Source: Culex pipiens pallens (lineage: Eukaryota; Arthropoda; Insecta; Diptera; Culicidae). Taken from it: 64,000 nucleotides of DNA. Below the pieces are notes generated by a model. The model worked only from the letters and a program-made list of their open reading frames with translations, ran no database searches and was not told the DNA's origin. The translations under genes were made by a program, and so were the position numbers. The stretch is taken from NCBI RefSeq assembly GCF_016801865.2, contig NC_068937.1, positions 99,380,920-99,444,919 of the forward strand, written 5' to 3'. Positions 55,330 through 64,000 of the stretch are shown here, piece after piece; within the stretch, counting starts at the first letter, position 1; each line of letters begins with the position of its first letter.

Positions 55330-56553
55330 CTACGAACTGTATTTTAAGATGAATGCTCCAAGCGTTCTTACTTGTTCTTGGCGAGTTTTGCAACCACGCA
55401 GTGTTGTTGTCATCTCGATGAAAATGTTCAAAAGTTCTTGTGGTGAAAACAGGTCACTACTGCCTTCACCCGTTGATGTTGGTTGGTTTTCCCTCGGTTG
55501 CTGACTGAAGCCTGGAGGTGTTGTATTCTCTGCAACTCTTTGCCGCTGATTCAACGGCAATGGCTGCAGATTTGGAACCACTCGAACAGATCCTGCTCCT
55601 GGTGACGCCAAAGCAGGAAAATCCACGTCCGTGTATGCTGGTGGTGTTTTGCGACGATTTGGTTGGTGCCTCGTCGTCGCTTGCTGTCGAATTTTTACAA
55701 ACTCAGCTCGTTTTGGGCAGCTTCGATTCTTGGTAGAATGGTCGCCGCCGCAATTGAAGCATTTTGCTTCGATGTTCTCGTTGATTGTTTCGCAAGCTTG
55801 AGTTTTGTGCTCACCTCCGCAGGTTGCACAACGACTCTTGATGAAACAGTTCCTTCCACCATGTCCAAACTGCAAGCAATTCGAACATTGCGTCACGTCA
55901 CGGTGCACTGGGCGATAACGTTCCCAAGTCACGATTATATTGAAAATTGCCCGAACTGCTTTCAGCTCAGACGGCGTTGTTGATCCTTTCTCGAGATGAA
56001 CCAGGTACAGTTGATCACGATACTTGATGTCCTTGTTGTGTCTTGTCATCTTGAAGACTTCGATCACGTTCAACTTAAGAGTTTTGAGCTCTTCTTTCAG
56101 CACAGTCACATCAATGTCGTACAGGCCACGGAGGACTTGTTTCATGGGGCGTTTACCTGGATCGTCATGGCTGTAGTATTCAATCTTTGTTTTGTTCAGG
56201 AAATCCCGCACGTAGTTGTAATCCTTTCTGGTAGGTAGCAGAATTTTGAGTCCATTAGCACACAAGCGAATGGAAGCTCGTAAAGCACCAGATTTGATAA
56301 ACCCGGTCAGCCACTTTCGCACCGAATCCGATGACGATGTTTTCACAAAAATGGGTGGCAACTTTTCCCGTCGTTCAAATTCTTCCTTCTCGCTCACGTC
56401 CACAGGGAGGGTAGCGAACTGGTGTCCAGACGAATTTTGAGCGTCCTTGCTCAAACTGCCTGGCTTTGCAGGTAGCGCTTCGGCATTCTTTAGCTTCTTC
56501 AAATCTGCCGATCCTGCTGGTGAGGACCGCCTCTTTTTCTTGCCGTGAGGCAT
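55330..56553 (-). CDS. Jockey-clade ORF1 (Gag-like RNA-binding protein), 407 residues, intact
   Basis: The protein starts at an ATG followed by a basic stretch (PHGKKKRRSSP). An in-frame ATG 38 codons upstream is possible but adds an unrelated, non-basic extension, so I prefer this start. Residues about 78-210 resemble the pre-C2HC region of Jockey ORF1 proteins (RKWLTGFIKSG, RLCANGLKILLPT, YVRDFL, RPMKQVLRGL). Three zinc knuckles follow: C223-C226-H231-C236, C242-C245-H249-C254 and C265-C268-H272-C279. Then comes a Pro/Gln-rich tail with DFPAL, a motif common after the knuckles. Such proteins coat the element's RNA and bring it to the nucleus or chromatin. The frame has no stop or shift, so the copy is young or under constraint. 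It lacks the usual ORF2 partner. Confidence 0.85.
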   Translation of the reverse strand: MPHGKKKRRSSPAGSADLKKLKNAEALPAKPGSLSKDAQNSSGHQFATLPVDVSEKEEFERREKLPPIFVKTSSSDSVRKWLTGFIKSGALRASIRLCANGLKILLPTRKDYNYVRDFLNKTKIEYYSHDDPGKRPMKQVLRGLYDIDVTVLKEELKTLKLNVIEVFKMTRHNKDIKYRDQLYLVHLEKGSTTPSELKAVRAIFNIIVTWERYRPVHRDVTQCSNCLQFGHGGRNCFIKSRCATCGGEHKTQACETINENIEAKCFNCGGDHSTKNRSCPKRAEFVKIRQQATTRHQPNRRKTPPAYTDVDFPALASPGAGSVRVVPNLQPLPLNQRQRVAENTTPPGFSQQPRENQPTSTGEGSSDLFSPQELLNIFIEMTTTLRGCKTRQEQVRTLGAFILKYSS

Positions 56554-56960
56554 TTTTGCACTTTTAAAGCACTTTTCAGGAGCTAATATCCAGGAGTACC
56601 TCACTGATCGATGATCCAAAATGGAATGATTAAAATATACGTAAATTTTGTCATAGAAGGTTAACACAAACAGTACAATTAATCGTGATTGCTAGCATAA
56701 CACTGCAAACAGTATCCTAATGAGCACCGAAACTGCGTTCCGCACTCCGGAGAGCAAACCCTCTGTTGGTTCACTAAACAGAATATCCAGCCCCATAGTT
56801 GTACTCATTATCCTTGATAACGACGATGACGAGGAACTCCACCACCGGAGTGGTACAAAAACAATTCCAGTTTTCCGCGACAACAAACGATTTGTGCTAA
56901 ATGGCCCCACCATATGTGCATAATATCATCGCACGTTCGGCTGTGTTCTTCCGGACAGGA

Positions 56961-57136
56961 CAAACACTCGGGACGCATACCTTCGTCAAAACTGTCTGTG
57001 GTGAGTGGCCCTATTTTCGTCCCACGGGATCTATTTTGGGCTTACGCAAAGATGAAAGCTTTATATAGTTTGGGCAACCCTATTTTGAGCTGCATTTGCT
57101 TGCATCATGATCCCTTTATGCTATGAATGTGTGTTG

Positions 57137-57175
<39 letters not shown>

Positions 57176-57630
57176 GAGACGGCTTCCGCTGTCATGCTGA
57201 CAAAACGATCATTTGTTCGCCGTCACATCTTGCGTCTGTCGCGCGCGCTAAACTTTTGCACATTGAAAAGTGACACGCACACACACATACACATTTGTGA
57301 GCCATAGTGCCTGTCAGTGAACATGGTAATCATGAGCACACCACCACCACTAGTCAAGGCTGATATTTCAGTGAACGGTTGACTGACGGTGCTGCTCTCA
57401 TAAACTAGAGCAGCGGCAGCTGTTGATGCTGGGAGAGAGAGAGAGCAAAATTTATAGGACTTGGAATAATTTTGAAATTTTAAGATTTATTGAACAGTTT
57501 TAGTGAAATGTATGTGAAAATATTGCAGATATTAAAAACAATTATTCACCAACAATTTCATATAAAAAAAAAGCTAAACACATGAAGATAACCTAAACTA
57601 TACGACATTGCAAATAACATTAACATGTAA
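56961..57630. other. DNA beyond the Jockey leader, with a CA microsatellite
   Basis: Nothing recognised apart from CA tracts. The 5' end of the Jockey-type element could extend into the first part of this interval. Confidence 0.3.
57138..57172. repeat. (CA)n microsatellite
   Basis: About 17 uninterrupted CA dinucleotides; a second short tract lies at 57275-57292. Confidence 0.95.
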
Positions 57631-58796
57631 CTGTCGGGTTACCACCGGCTCACGAGCGCTACCGAGACTCCCTCATGTAGCCTCAGGGTCGGCATGCCTG
57701 CGGTCCTGAATCGCGGTAAGCTTGGGAAATGCTTTCGGCCAAGGTAAAACTCCACAACTTCGATCGAACTCTTTCTATTTACTCCCACTTTCTTACATCT
57801 ATCTGACCTGTTTGCTGTTCTTCTTTCTTCTCGGGGCCCCGTACTCCGACACTGCTTCCGGTGACGTCGCTTCCTCCTCTCCTGTTGCTTCAGCTACTCG
57901 CCGCTACGCGGCGCAACCGCTTGTTGTTCTTCTGGCACTCGCCGAATCACGGCGCAGCCTCCTGGTTGTGGTCTTCGCGGCGTACTCGACCGGTTGCGGT
58001 CGTACAAGGGTCCCACTCATACCGGTTCTTGTCGTCCTGTCCTCTGTCGTGGTTGGTTGCGTCCTACGACCTTCGGAGCACCATCGAGGGTGTCCGGAAT
58101 ACCCGGATGAGGCGCAGGTACGACGCGGGTCTACGTCCGGCTGCGGACTGGATTCTGGGGGTGACTCGATGGTTGCGGCGAGTCCCCGGTTGGTGTTCTC
58201 GACACGGTTGTTACGAGGCGGTGCCGAACTGGCACTTAATGTGAGTTACGAGGGGTCCTGGAGGTGATGGTTGAGGTTAGGTGAGCCATGACGGTTGGAT
58301 TTGTTGATTAGGCGGATGGGGTCGTTAGGGTTGGCAAACTGGCGGGTTTTGTGGACATACCTGATGTCCTTCAGCGGTTCCAAACACTCCTGGTTCCCGC
58401 TGGCACTGTCACTCACGGCCGTGACACTACTTGGCGAAACAGTGGAGTTGTAGCGGTCCAACTGTTCACTATGACTCTTTCCGGGCAATTGGACGAGTCT
58501 TGAGGAGTCCTTGGCGGTTGACGGTCTTCGTCTTTCCCCTCCTCTTTCCGTGCCTTTTCCCTGAACTTCCAACCTACCGTCATGTCACCTCTCTACCGCC
58601 CACTGCCGACAAGGTCCTCTGGTGGTCGGTTTCGGAAGCTTCTGCTGGCTGCGTTCTTGGTGGACGTCACTTGCTGGGTCGTTTACCGGAGACAAAACAC
58701 TTGACACGCGAACACTTCCCAACTTTTACAGAAAACGAATAACAAATCGCGTAAATCGCGGTAACCTTCACGAGTGAGGTTCCGAACGGTTACAAA
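57631..58796. other. GC-rich island of 1.1 kb, unidentified
   Basis: Base composition changes sharply at both ends. It begins TGTCGGGTTACC and ends GGTTACA, which is LTR-like, and the minus strand near 58750 resembles a leader. No second copy, primer site or target duplication is visible. Frames of 181 and 127 codons overlap on the plus strand and 108 on the minus strand without a recognised domain. It could be a solo LTR, an exon-bearing island or an unknown element. Confidence 0.3.
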
Positions 58797-59075
58797 CATT
58801 TAGACAATTTGGCAACCCGGTCTGATGTTATGAGTACCTATGTGATGGAAATTTACATAATCTTTTAGGTCTCAAATTTGATTGATTTTAAGAATAACAT
58901 TTTTGAAATACCTTCGATATCAAAAGAAGACATCCAAGATCTGGCAACACTGTCTAATGTTATGAGTACCTCATTGAAATTTATTTAACCTTCAAGACCT
59001 GGCATAGTAGGACAAGTTTGTGAAATCTTTTTGGATGTGTTATGAGGTGTGATGATCTGGCAAGCCTGTTAAGTT
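58797..59075. repeat. Degenerate tandem repeat of about 130 bp
   Basis: ggcaacc(c/a)(g/t)gtct(g/a)atgttatgagtacct occurs at about 58811 and 58942, with a weaker third start (gatctggcaagcctgtt) near 59054. Confidence 0.65.
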
Positions 59076-60101
59076 TTCAGCGGTTGTTTTGACATTACTT
59101 ATTTCTAAATAAATTTTACTAATCAATTTCTTCAAAGTCAGACTTTTCAATAAAAGAAACTTTCAATTAGTTTGCACTCTTCTCTGAACGACTTTTAGTG
59201 TAATAAACCACAGCACCACATTAAAGACCTTCAATAAATCAACTCCAAACATGATTTATACTTCCTAATATGTGAAAATTCGACCTCCCTCTTTCTTTCC
59301 CTCACCAAATAAAAAAGAAAAGAAGAATGACTGACCCCTGCGTTCACGCGGATGTCTCCAACATTTCCGCCAACACATACACACATTTCCCCCCGAGGGG
59401 GCCATGTGTTAGAGGTTCTGGTCGAAAATGGCAAAATTGAATGTCGCAAGTGCGATCAATCATATTGCTGGCAGAGCACCGACATGAACATCGTCGTCTC
59501 TCAGGCCGTCCACGAACATTAGGTTGATTGTACCAGCGACAGCAACAACAGCCCACTTTGGAAGCTGACGATGCTGCAAATTTGAGGCAATTCTCGATGA
59601 AATTTGTTTCAGTTTTCAATGCATTTTTGAGGTACTTCAAAAATTTGAATTTGGACGTTCTGATCCAGGTTTTTTTTTTTTTTTTTGCTCAACATTGTAC
59701 CAACTACTGCCATGAACATCCGTCCGTCAGTTGCCAGTTGAAAGACCATCAAAAGCCTTCAAAATAGCATGTGCAGCTACTGTTTTCAAATGAGGAAAGA
59801 ATTCTTCTTTTATATTCAAGGTTTCCATGAAACAACAGACAAAAAAAAACTTTTCATTGGACCAAAATTCCCTTGAAGTCCTTCAGTTACAACTTGTCCA
59901 TTTCCAAAGTCCTGCACCCGTCTTCTGCATCGTGGCCACCACCAGAGCAGTCAACAGAGCTAAATTCCACATTAGTCAGCCATGCAACCAAGTCGCGTTA
60001 TAAAGTGGAGCACATCAGTTTTTCACTGTACGCCATGTGCGTTGAAATTTGTGGAAATGATGGCTGGAATGGATCGGTTGTGCCAAAACTGAAAATTGAC
60101 G
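59076..60101. other. Unrecognised DNA before the AACATTA array
   Basis: No gene. A T-run of 18 lies at about 59670-59687. Short frames only. Confidence 0.3.
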
Positions 60102-62391
60102 TTAAACATTAAACATTAAACATTAAACATTAAACATTAAACATTAAACATTAAACATTAAACATTAAACATTAAACATTAAACATTAAACATTAAACAT
60201 TAAACATTAAACATTAAACATTAAACATTAAACATTAAACATTAAACATTAAACATTAAACATTAAACATTAAACATTAAACATTAAACATTAAACATTA
60301 AACATTAAACATTAAACATTAAACATTAAACATTAAACATTAAACATTAAACATTAAACATTAAACATTAAACATTAAACATTAAACATTAAACATTAAA
60401 CATTAAACATTAAACATTAAACATTAAACATTAAACATTAAAACATTAAAACATTAAAACATTAAAACATTAAAACATTAAAACATTAAAACATTAAAAC
60501 ATTAAACATTAAACATTAAACATTAAACATTAAACATTAAACATTAAACATTAAACATTAAACATTAAACATTAAACATTAAACATTAAACATTAAACAT
60601 TAAACATTAAACATTAAACATTAAACATTAAACATTAAACATTAAACATTAAACATTAAACATTAAACATTAAACATTAAACATTAAACATTAAACATTA
60701 AACATTAAACATTAAACATTAAACATTAAACATTAAACATTAAACATTAAACATTAAACATTAAACATTAAACATTAAACATTAAACATTAAACATTAAA
60801 CATTAAACATTAAACATTAAACATTAAACATTAAACATTAAACATTAAACATTAAACATTAAACATTAAACATTAAACATTAAACATTAAACATTAAACA
60901 TTAAACATTAAACATTAAACATTAAACATTAAACATTAAACATTAAACATTAAACATTAAACATTAAACATTAAACATTAAACATTAAACATTAAACATT
61001 AAACATTAAACATTAAACATTAAACATTAAACATTAAACATTAAACATTAAACATTAAACATTAAACATTAAACATTAAACATTAAACATTAAACATTAA
61101 ACATTAAACATTAAACATTAAACATTAAACATTAAAACATTAAACATTAAACATTAAACATTAAACATTAAACATTAAACATTAAACATTAAACATTAAA
61201 CATTAAACATTAAACATTAAACATTAAACATTAAACATTAAACATTAAACATTAAACATTAAACATTAAACATTAAACATTAAACATTAAACATTAAACA
61301 TTAAACATTAAACATTAGGGGAGAGTGGGGAGACTTGATCCCCTTTTTTTGTATCGCACATAACTCTGTCAATTTCTCACAAAACTATGAACACTTTGCA
61401 TGAATTGAAAGCTTAAACATTCAACTATGTTTGGCTGATAAGGGTATTTCATTAGATAAACTCATCGAATCATGCCAAGCGTTTTAAAAAAATATTTTTA
61501 AACCGGCATTTTCAAAATGTTGGGAGTAATTTGATCCCCCTTTCAACATTTTGAAGAAATCTTAAGTAAAATGTTTCTTATTCATCAAAACTTTTAATTT
61601 TCTATAAGTTACAGCAATTTCACATTAAACCTGTACGTTTGTGTTCAAAATATAACAAGTTTAGCATGCAAAATATTTAAAAACTTAAATTTTTTTTTTT
61701 TTAGATAATAATTGAGCATGTTTACAAAAGCTGGTAATTTTTGTTTACAAAACTTTTGAAAAATGGTTCAAACTGCAGTAAGTTATGTACAACTATACTA
61801 AAGGAAACTATGTACGAAAACCCAGCCCAATTATTTAATCTTGAGGCTGATTCCAGTGACTGTAAAAATTCAGGGATCAAGTCTCCCTAAACGCACTTTT
61901 TTAAACAATTGATTGTAAAATTAGTATGACGATAAATTTAACATAAAATGCGTAAGGGTTTTGGAGTTAATAAGTTTATCAAACAATTCATGTTTAAAAA
62001 ATATTTTTTTAAATAATTTTTACGTGTTTTCTATACTTATTAAAACAAAGAAAAAAGTTCTCTTGGAAGTTTTTTGCAGAACTTTTTAGAAAAATGTGTG
62101 TAACTCAATCTAAACATTTTTTAATTTTTTTCTTTGTTTTCTACAATGAGTTTTAGTCAATTTCGCACAACTTTCTAGAACAAAGCTAAATGTTTTACCC
62201 ACATGCTGACGAGATACAGGCTTGGGATCAAGCGTCCCCGGGGATCAAGTCTCCCCACTCTCCCCTAAACATTAAACATTAAACATTAAACATTAAACAT
62301 TAAACATTAAACATTAAACATTAAACATTAAACATTAAACATTAAACATTAAACATTAAACATTAAACATTAAACATCAAACGTTAAACAT
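60102..62391. repeat. (AACATTA)n array, interrupted by a TIR element
   Basis: A 7-bp repeat runs from 60102 to 61317 and resumes at 62266-62391. It is nearly perfect except for a block of about nine 8-bp units (AAAACATT) at 60435-60505, a single 8-bp unit near 61133, and a few changes at the far right end (catcaaacgtt). The 7-bp register would give stops in all frames. Confidence 0.98.
61318..62265. mobile_element. 948-bp TA-flanked TIR element inside the array
   Basis: Ends GGGGAGAGTGGGGAGACTTG and the reverse complement match over about 26 bp, with TA of the array duplicated on both sides (61316-61317, 62266-62267). The end word GATCAAGTCTCCC recurs inside near 61876 and 62238, and a GGGAG..TTTGATCCCCC variant near 61525. 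No ORF. It must be younger than the local part of the array. Confidence 0.9.
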
Positions 62392-62807
62392 TAAGGCCGT
62401 TGCAAATATTTATCAAAGTTTCCCTTCCAATTCGGCCCTTTTCTAGGGACATACATAAATATATTTTTGAAAAATTTCAAAATTTTAATGGAAATATAAA
62501 TTTATTCAATTGCAAAACATTTGAAATGCATTTTCCTGCGTTTATAATCATATTAGGCATTTAATTTAGCATTAATTTAGCACCATTAAAAATACATTGA
62601 ATGATTGTGAAATACCAATGTACAGTCCAGCAAAAAGTTTTTAGTATTTTATGAAAAATAAATTATTTTTACTGATTTATGTCCTACCTTGTTTCTGCAC
62701 AGTTCATAAAATCATGATAATAACACAGTGGGAAATGTGTAAATTAGTATCTTTTTATGTGTAATTCCACTTACTTCCGATAAATTGAGGCAACATTACT
62801 TCGAAAA
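62392..62807. other. Right flank of the array, with the shared AAGGCCGTTGCAAATA motif
   Basis: The first 20 bases are the reverse complement of 38403-38424. The rest is AT-rich, without gene or defined repeat. Confidence 0.4.
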
Positions 62808-63600
62808 TCTAACTTAATCCACCCATGTGGTTGATGCCTTCCTAACTCTTTACCAACAATGGGTGATATGATAAGTTTGTACCCAACTAAATCTAATTTT
62901 CTTAGAATCAAAATAAAAAAAGTACACAAATATCACTAAGTGGTCATTACATGAGACAGAGTTGCCAGATCTTCATACTTTTAGACACGTTTGATGGGTT
63001 GTCAATTACATAACCAACGATGGGTTATTTAAGTGAGATCTGACCTCAAAAAAGTACCTAAATATCACCTAAGTGGTCATAACTTGAAACAGGGTTGCCA
63101 GATTTACAATGTTTTGTATTCATTTGGAAGGTATTTTGATAACCTATCCAACGATAGGTCGGATGATGGACCCGGACAGTTTTAGTACAGATAAGTGAGA
63201 TCCGGCTTCAGAAAGTACATAAATATCACTTAAGTGGTTACAAATTGAGACAGGGTTGCCAGATCTTCATTTTTTTGAACTCGTTTGAAAAATCTTTTGA
63301 TTGCCTATCAAACGAAATATAACATGATGATATTTCGTACGATTTATGGTCATTTATCTAACATCCGAATATTTGCGATAACACATTTGTTTACATAACT
63401 TTTGAACTACTTATCGAAACTTAAATTTTGTTGGAACTCGATCTATGGGACCCTTGACTGAGTCAAATGCGACCGGTTTGGCCTAAATCGGTTCGGCCAG
63501 CGCTGAGAAAACTGAGCAACATTTTTGGTATCACACAGACACACATACACACAGACATTTGTTCAGTTTTCGATTCTGAGTCGATTGGTACCTACGTGAA
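62808..63600 (+). repeat. Dispersed repeat family A, copy 3, with internal tandem units
   Basis: Starts aacttaatccacccatgtgg and gccttcctaac, ends with a CA-rich tract then gacatttgttcagttttcg and ttctgagtcgat. Inside, the block agtac(a/c)(c/t)aaatatcac(t/c)...gagacag(a/g)gttgccagatctt occurs three times (62929, 63050, 63213), whereas copy 1 has it once. The unit number therefore varies between copies. Confidence 0.85.
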
Positions 63601-64000
63601 GGTGGGTCTATGAGCTTCATGTAAAAACTTAATTTTTAGAGCAGGATTATAGCCTTACCTCAGGCAAAACAGGTAATGTTCAACCATCAAATTTAAAACC
63701 TTTATTTTTAAACTAGTTTACTAAGAAGTTAAAAAAATAAAAATGAATTTTTGAGAACCCCTTAATCATCCTCGCCCAGAGAACCCGACACGATGCTGGC
63801 TTAGCAAGAAGGCAGAAAAAATCAGTCCCTAGAAAAAAATCACACTCCGACACCAAGAGACCAGCGAATTATGATGCTCAACAACTGGCAACCCTTCACA
63901 CCGTGGCTTGAGGAAAAATGACTGCCAGGAAGCGGAAGGCGAAAAAAAACTTCTAAACTCGGTGCTGCACACGTACATCACACACACATCGACACGTTCA
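63601..64000. other. Window end, unrecognised
   Basis: AT-rich then GC-balanced; no repeat or gene that I can support. Confidence 0.25.

Larger units (their letters stand above)
55043..56960 (-). mobile_element. Jockey-type non-LTR element containing only ORF1
   Basis: On the minus strand the order is: a leader of several hundred bases, ORF1, a 3' untranslated region of about 270 bp, the poly(A) signal and an 11-base A tract (T at 55044-55054). No endonuclease or reverse transcriptase frame is present between ORF1 and the tail. The 5' end is not defined; it lies beyond 56700 and I could not find a matching target duplication next to the tail. It is either an internally deleted Jockey copy or a member of a non-autonomous ORF1-only lineage. 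Confidence 0.7.

Noticed and set aside
55298..56440. Plus-strand frames of 64-106 codons over the Jockey ORF1
   Set aside because: Antisense shadows of the minus-strand ORF1; no independent support.
57722..58267. 181-codon frame with a hydrophobic stretch
   Set aside because: GC-rich island favours long frames in several registers; a 127-codon frame overlaps it and neither has a known motif or good start context.

Overview
This looks like non-genic DNA from an insect, most likely a culicine mosquito and probably Culex. That assignment is inference. It rests on AT-rich composition, very dense MITE-like repeats, Jockey-type retrotransposon coding sequence, insect-style Kozak and initiator contexts, and repeat families I associate with mosquitoes. 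There are no bacterial features: no operons, no ribosome binding sites, no CRISPR. Almost every open frame in the window is an accident of simple repeats or of repeated non-coding sequence.

Only two protein-coding stretches are convincing, and both belong to retrotransposons. Positions 1-312 hold the C-terminal tail of a non-LTR reverse transcriptase, cut by the window edge. Positions 55330-56553 (minus strand) hold an intact 407-residue Jockey-type ORF1 (Gag-like) with three zinc knuckles. It sits in a short element with its own poly(A) signal and poly(A) tract but no ORF2. Two further places look like first exons of host genes: a 5' leader with an 18-residue signal-peptide-like start and a strong splice donor (22561-22836), and a non-coding leader with an arthropod initiator and a strong donor (41950-42283). 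If either is real, much of the window is intron or intergenic sequence of large genes.

The rest is layered mobile DNA whose order can often be read from target-site duplications. From left to right: a 12-bp minisatellite (2.4-3.3 kb); an old palindromic repeat split by a 0.9-kb insertion (4.2-7.5 kb); tRNA-like elements and a hairpin MITE (9.1-10.3 kb); a retroposon with a 21-bp target duplication (10.26-11.24 kb); a tRNA-derived SINE (12.6 kb); a T/G-rich foldback (13.5-14.6 kb); several TA-flanked elements (14.7-19.4 kb); and a hAT-like element (19.63-20.63 kb). Next comes a nested complex at 25.1-30.9 kb. There, one old repeat is broken by a foldback element built of 173-bp satellite units and by a TA-flanked element, which itself carries a second copy of the retroposon. 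Then follow a SINE with a perfect 23-bp target duplication (31.5-32.1 kb), a second hAT-like element carrying the same 173-bp satellite (34.95-36.49 kb), and kilobase-scale simple arrays (38.5-39.9, 41.0-41.6, 43.6-44.6 kb). A piggyBac-like MITE lies at 42.6 kb, a long-inverted-repeat element at 45.0-48.9 kb, a 100-N assembly gap at 50.4 kb, nested palindromes at 50.5-51.5 kb, a 142-bp tandem array with an inverted end (52.0-53.0 kb), the Jockey element, and a 7-bp array interrupted by a TIR element (60.1-62.4 kb).

The most unusual item is the satellite-bearing foldback element at 25291-28572. It has matching terminal inverted repeats, a 6-bp target duplication, and two unequal arms of 173-bp monomers in opposite orientation. 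A truncated relative lies 7 kb away. All calls are from reading the sequence; no database search was possible.
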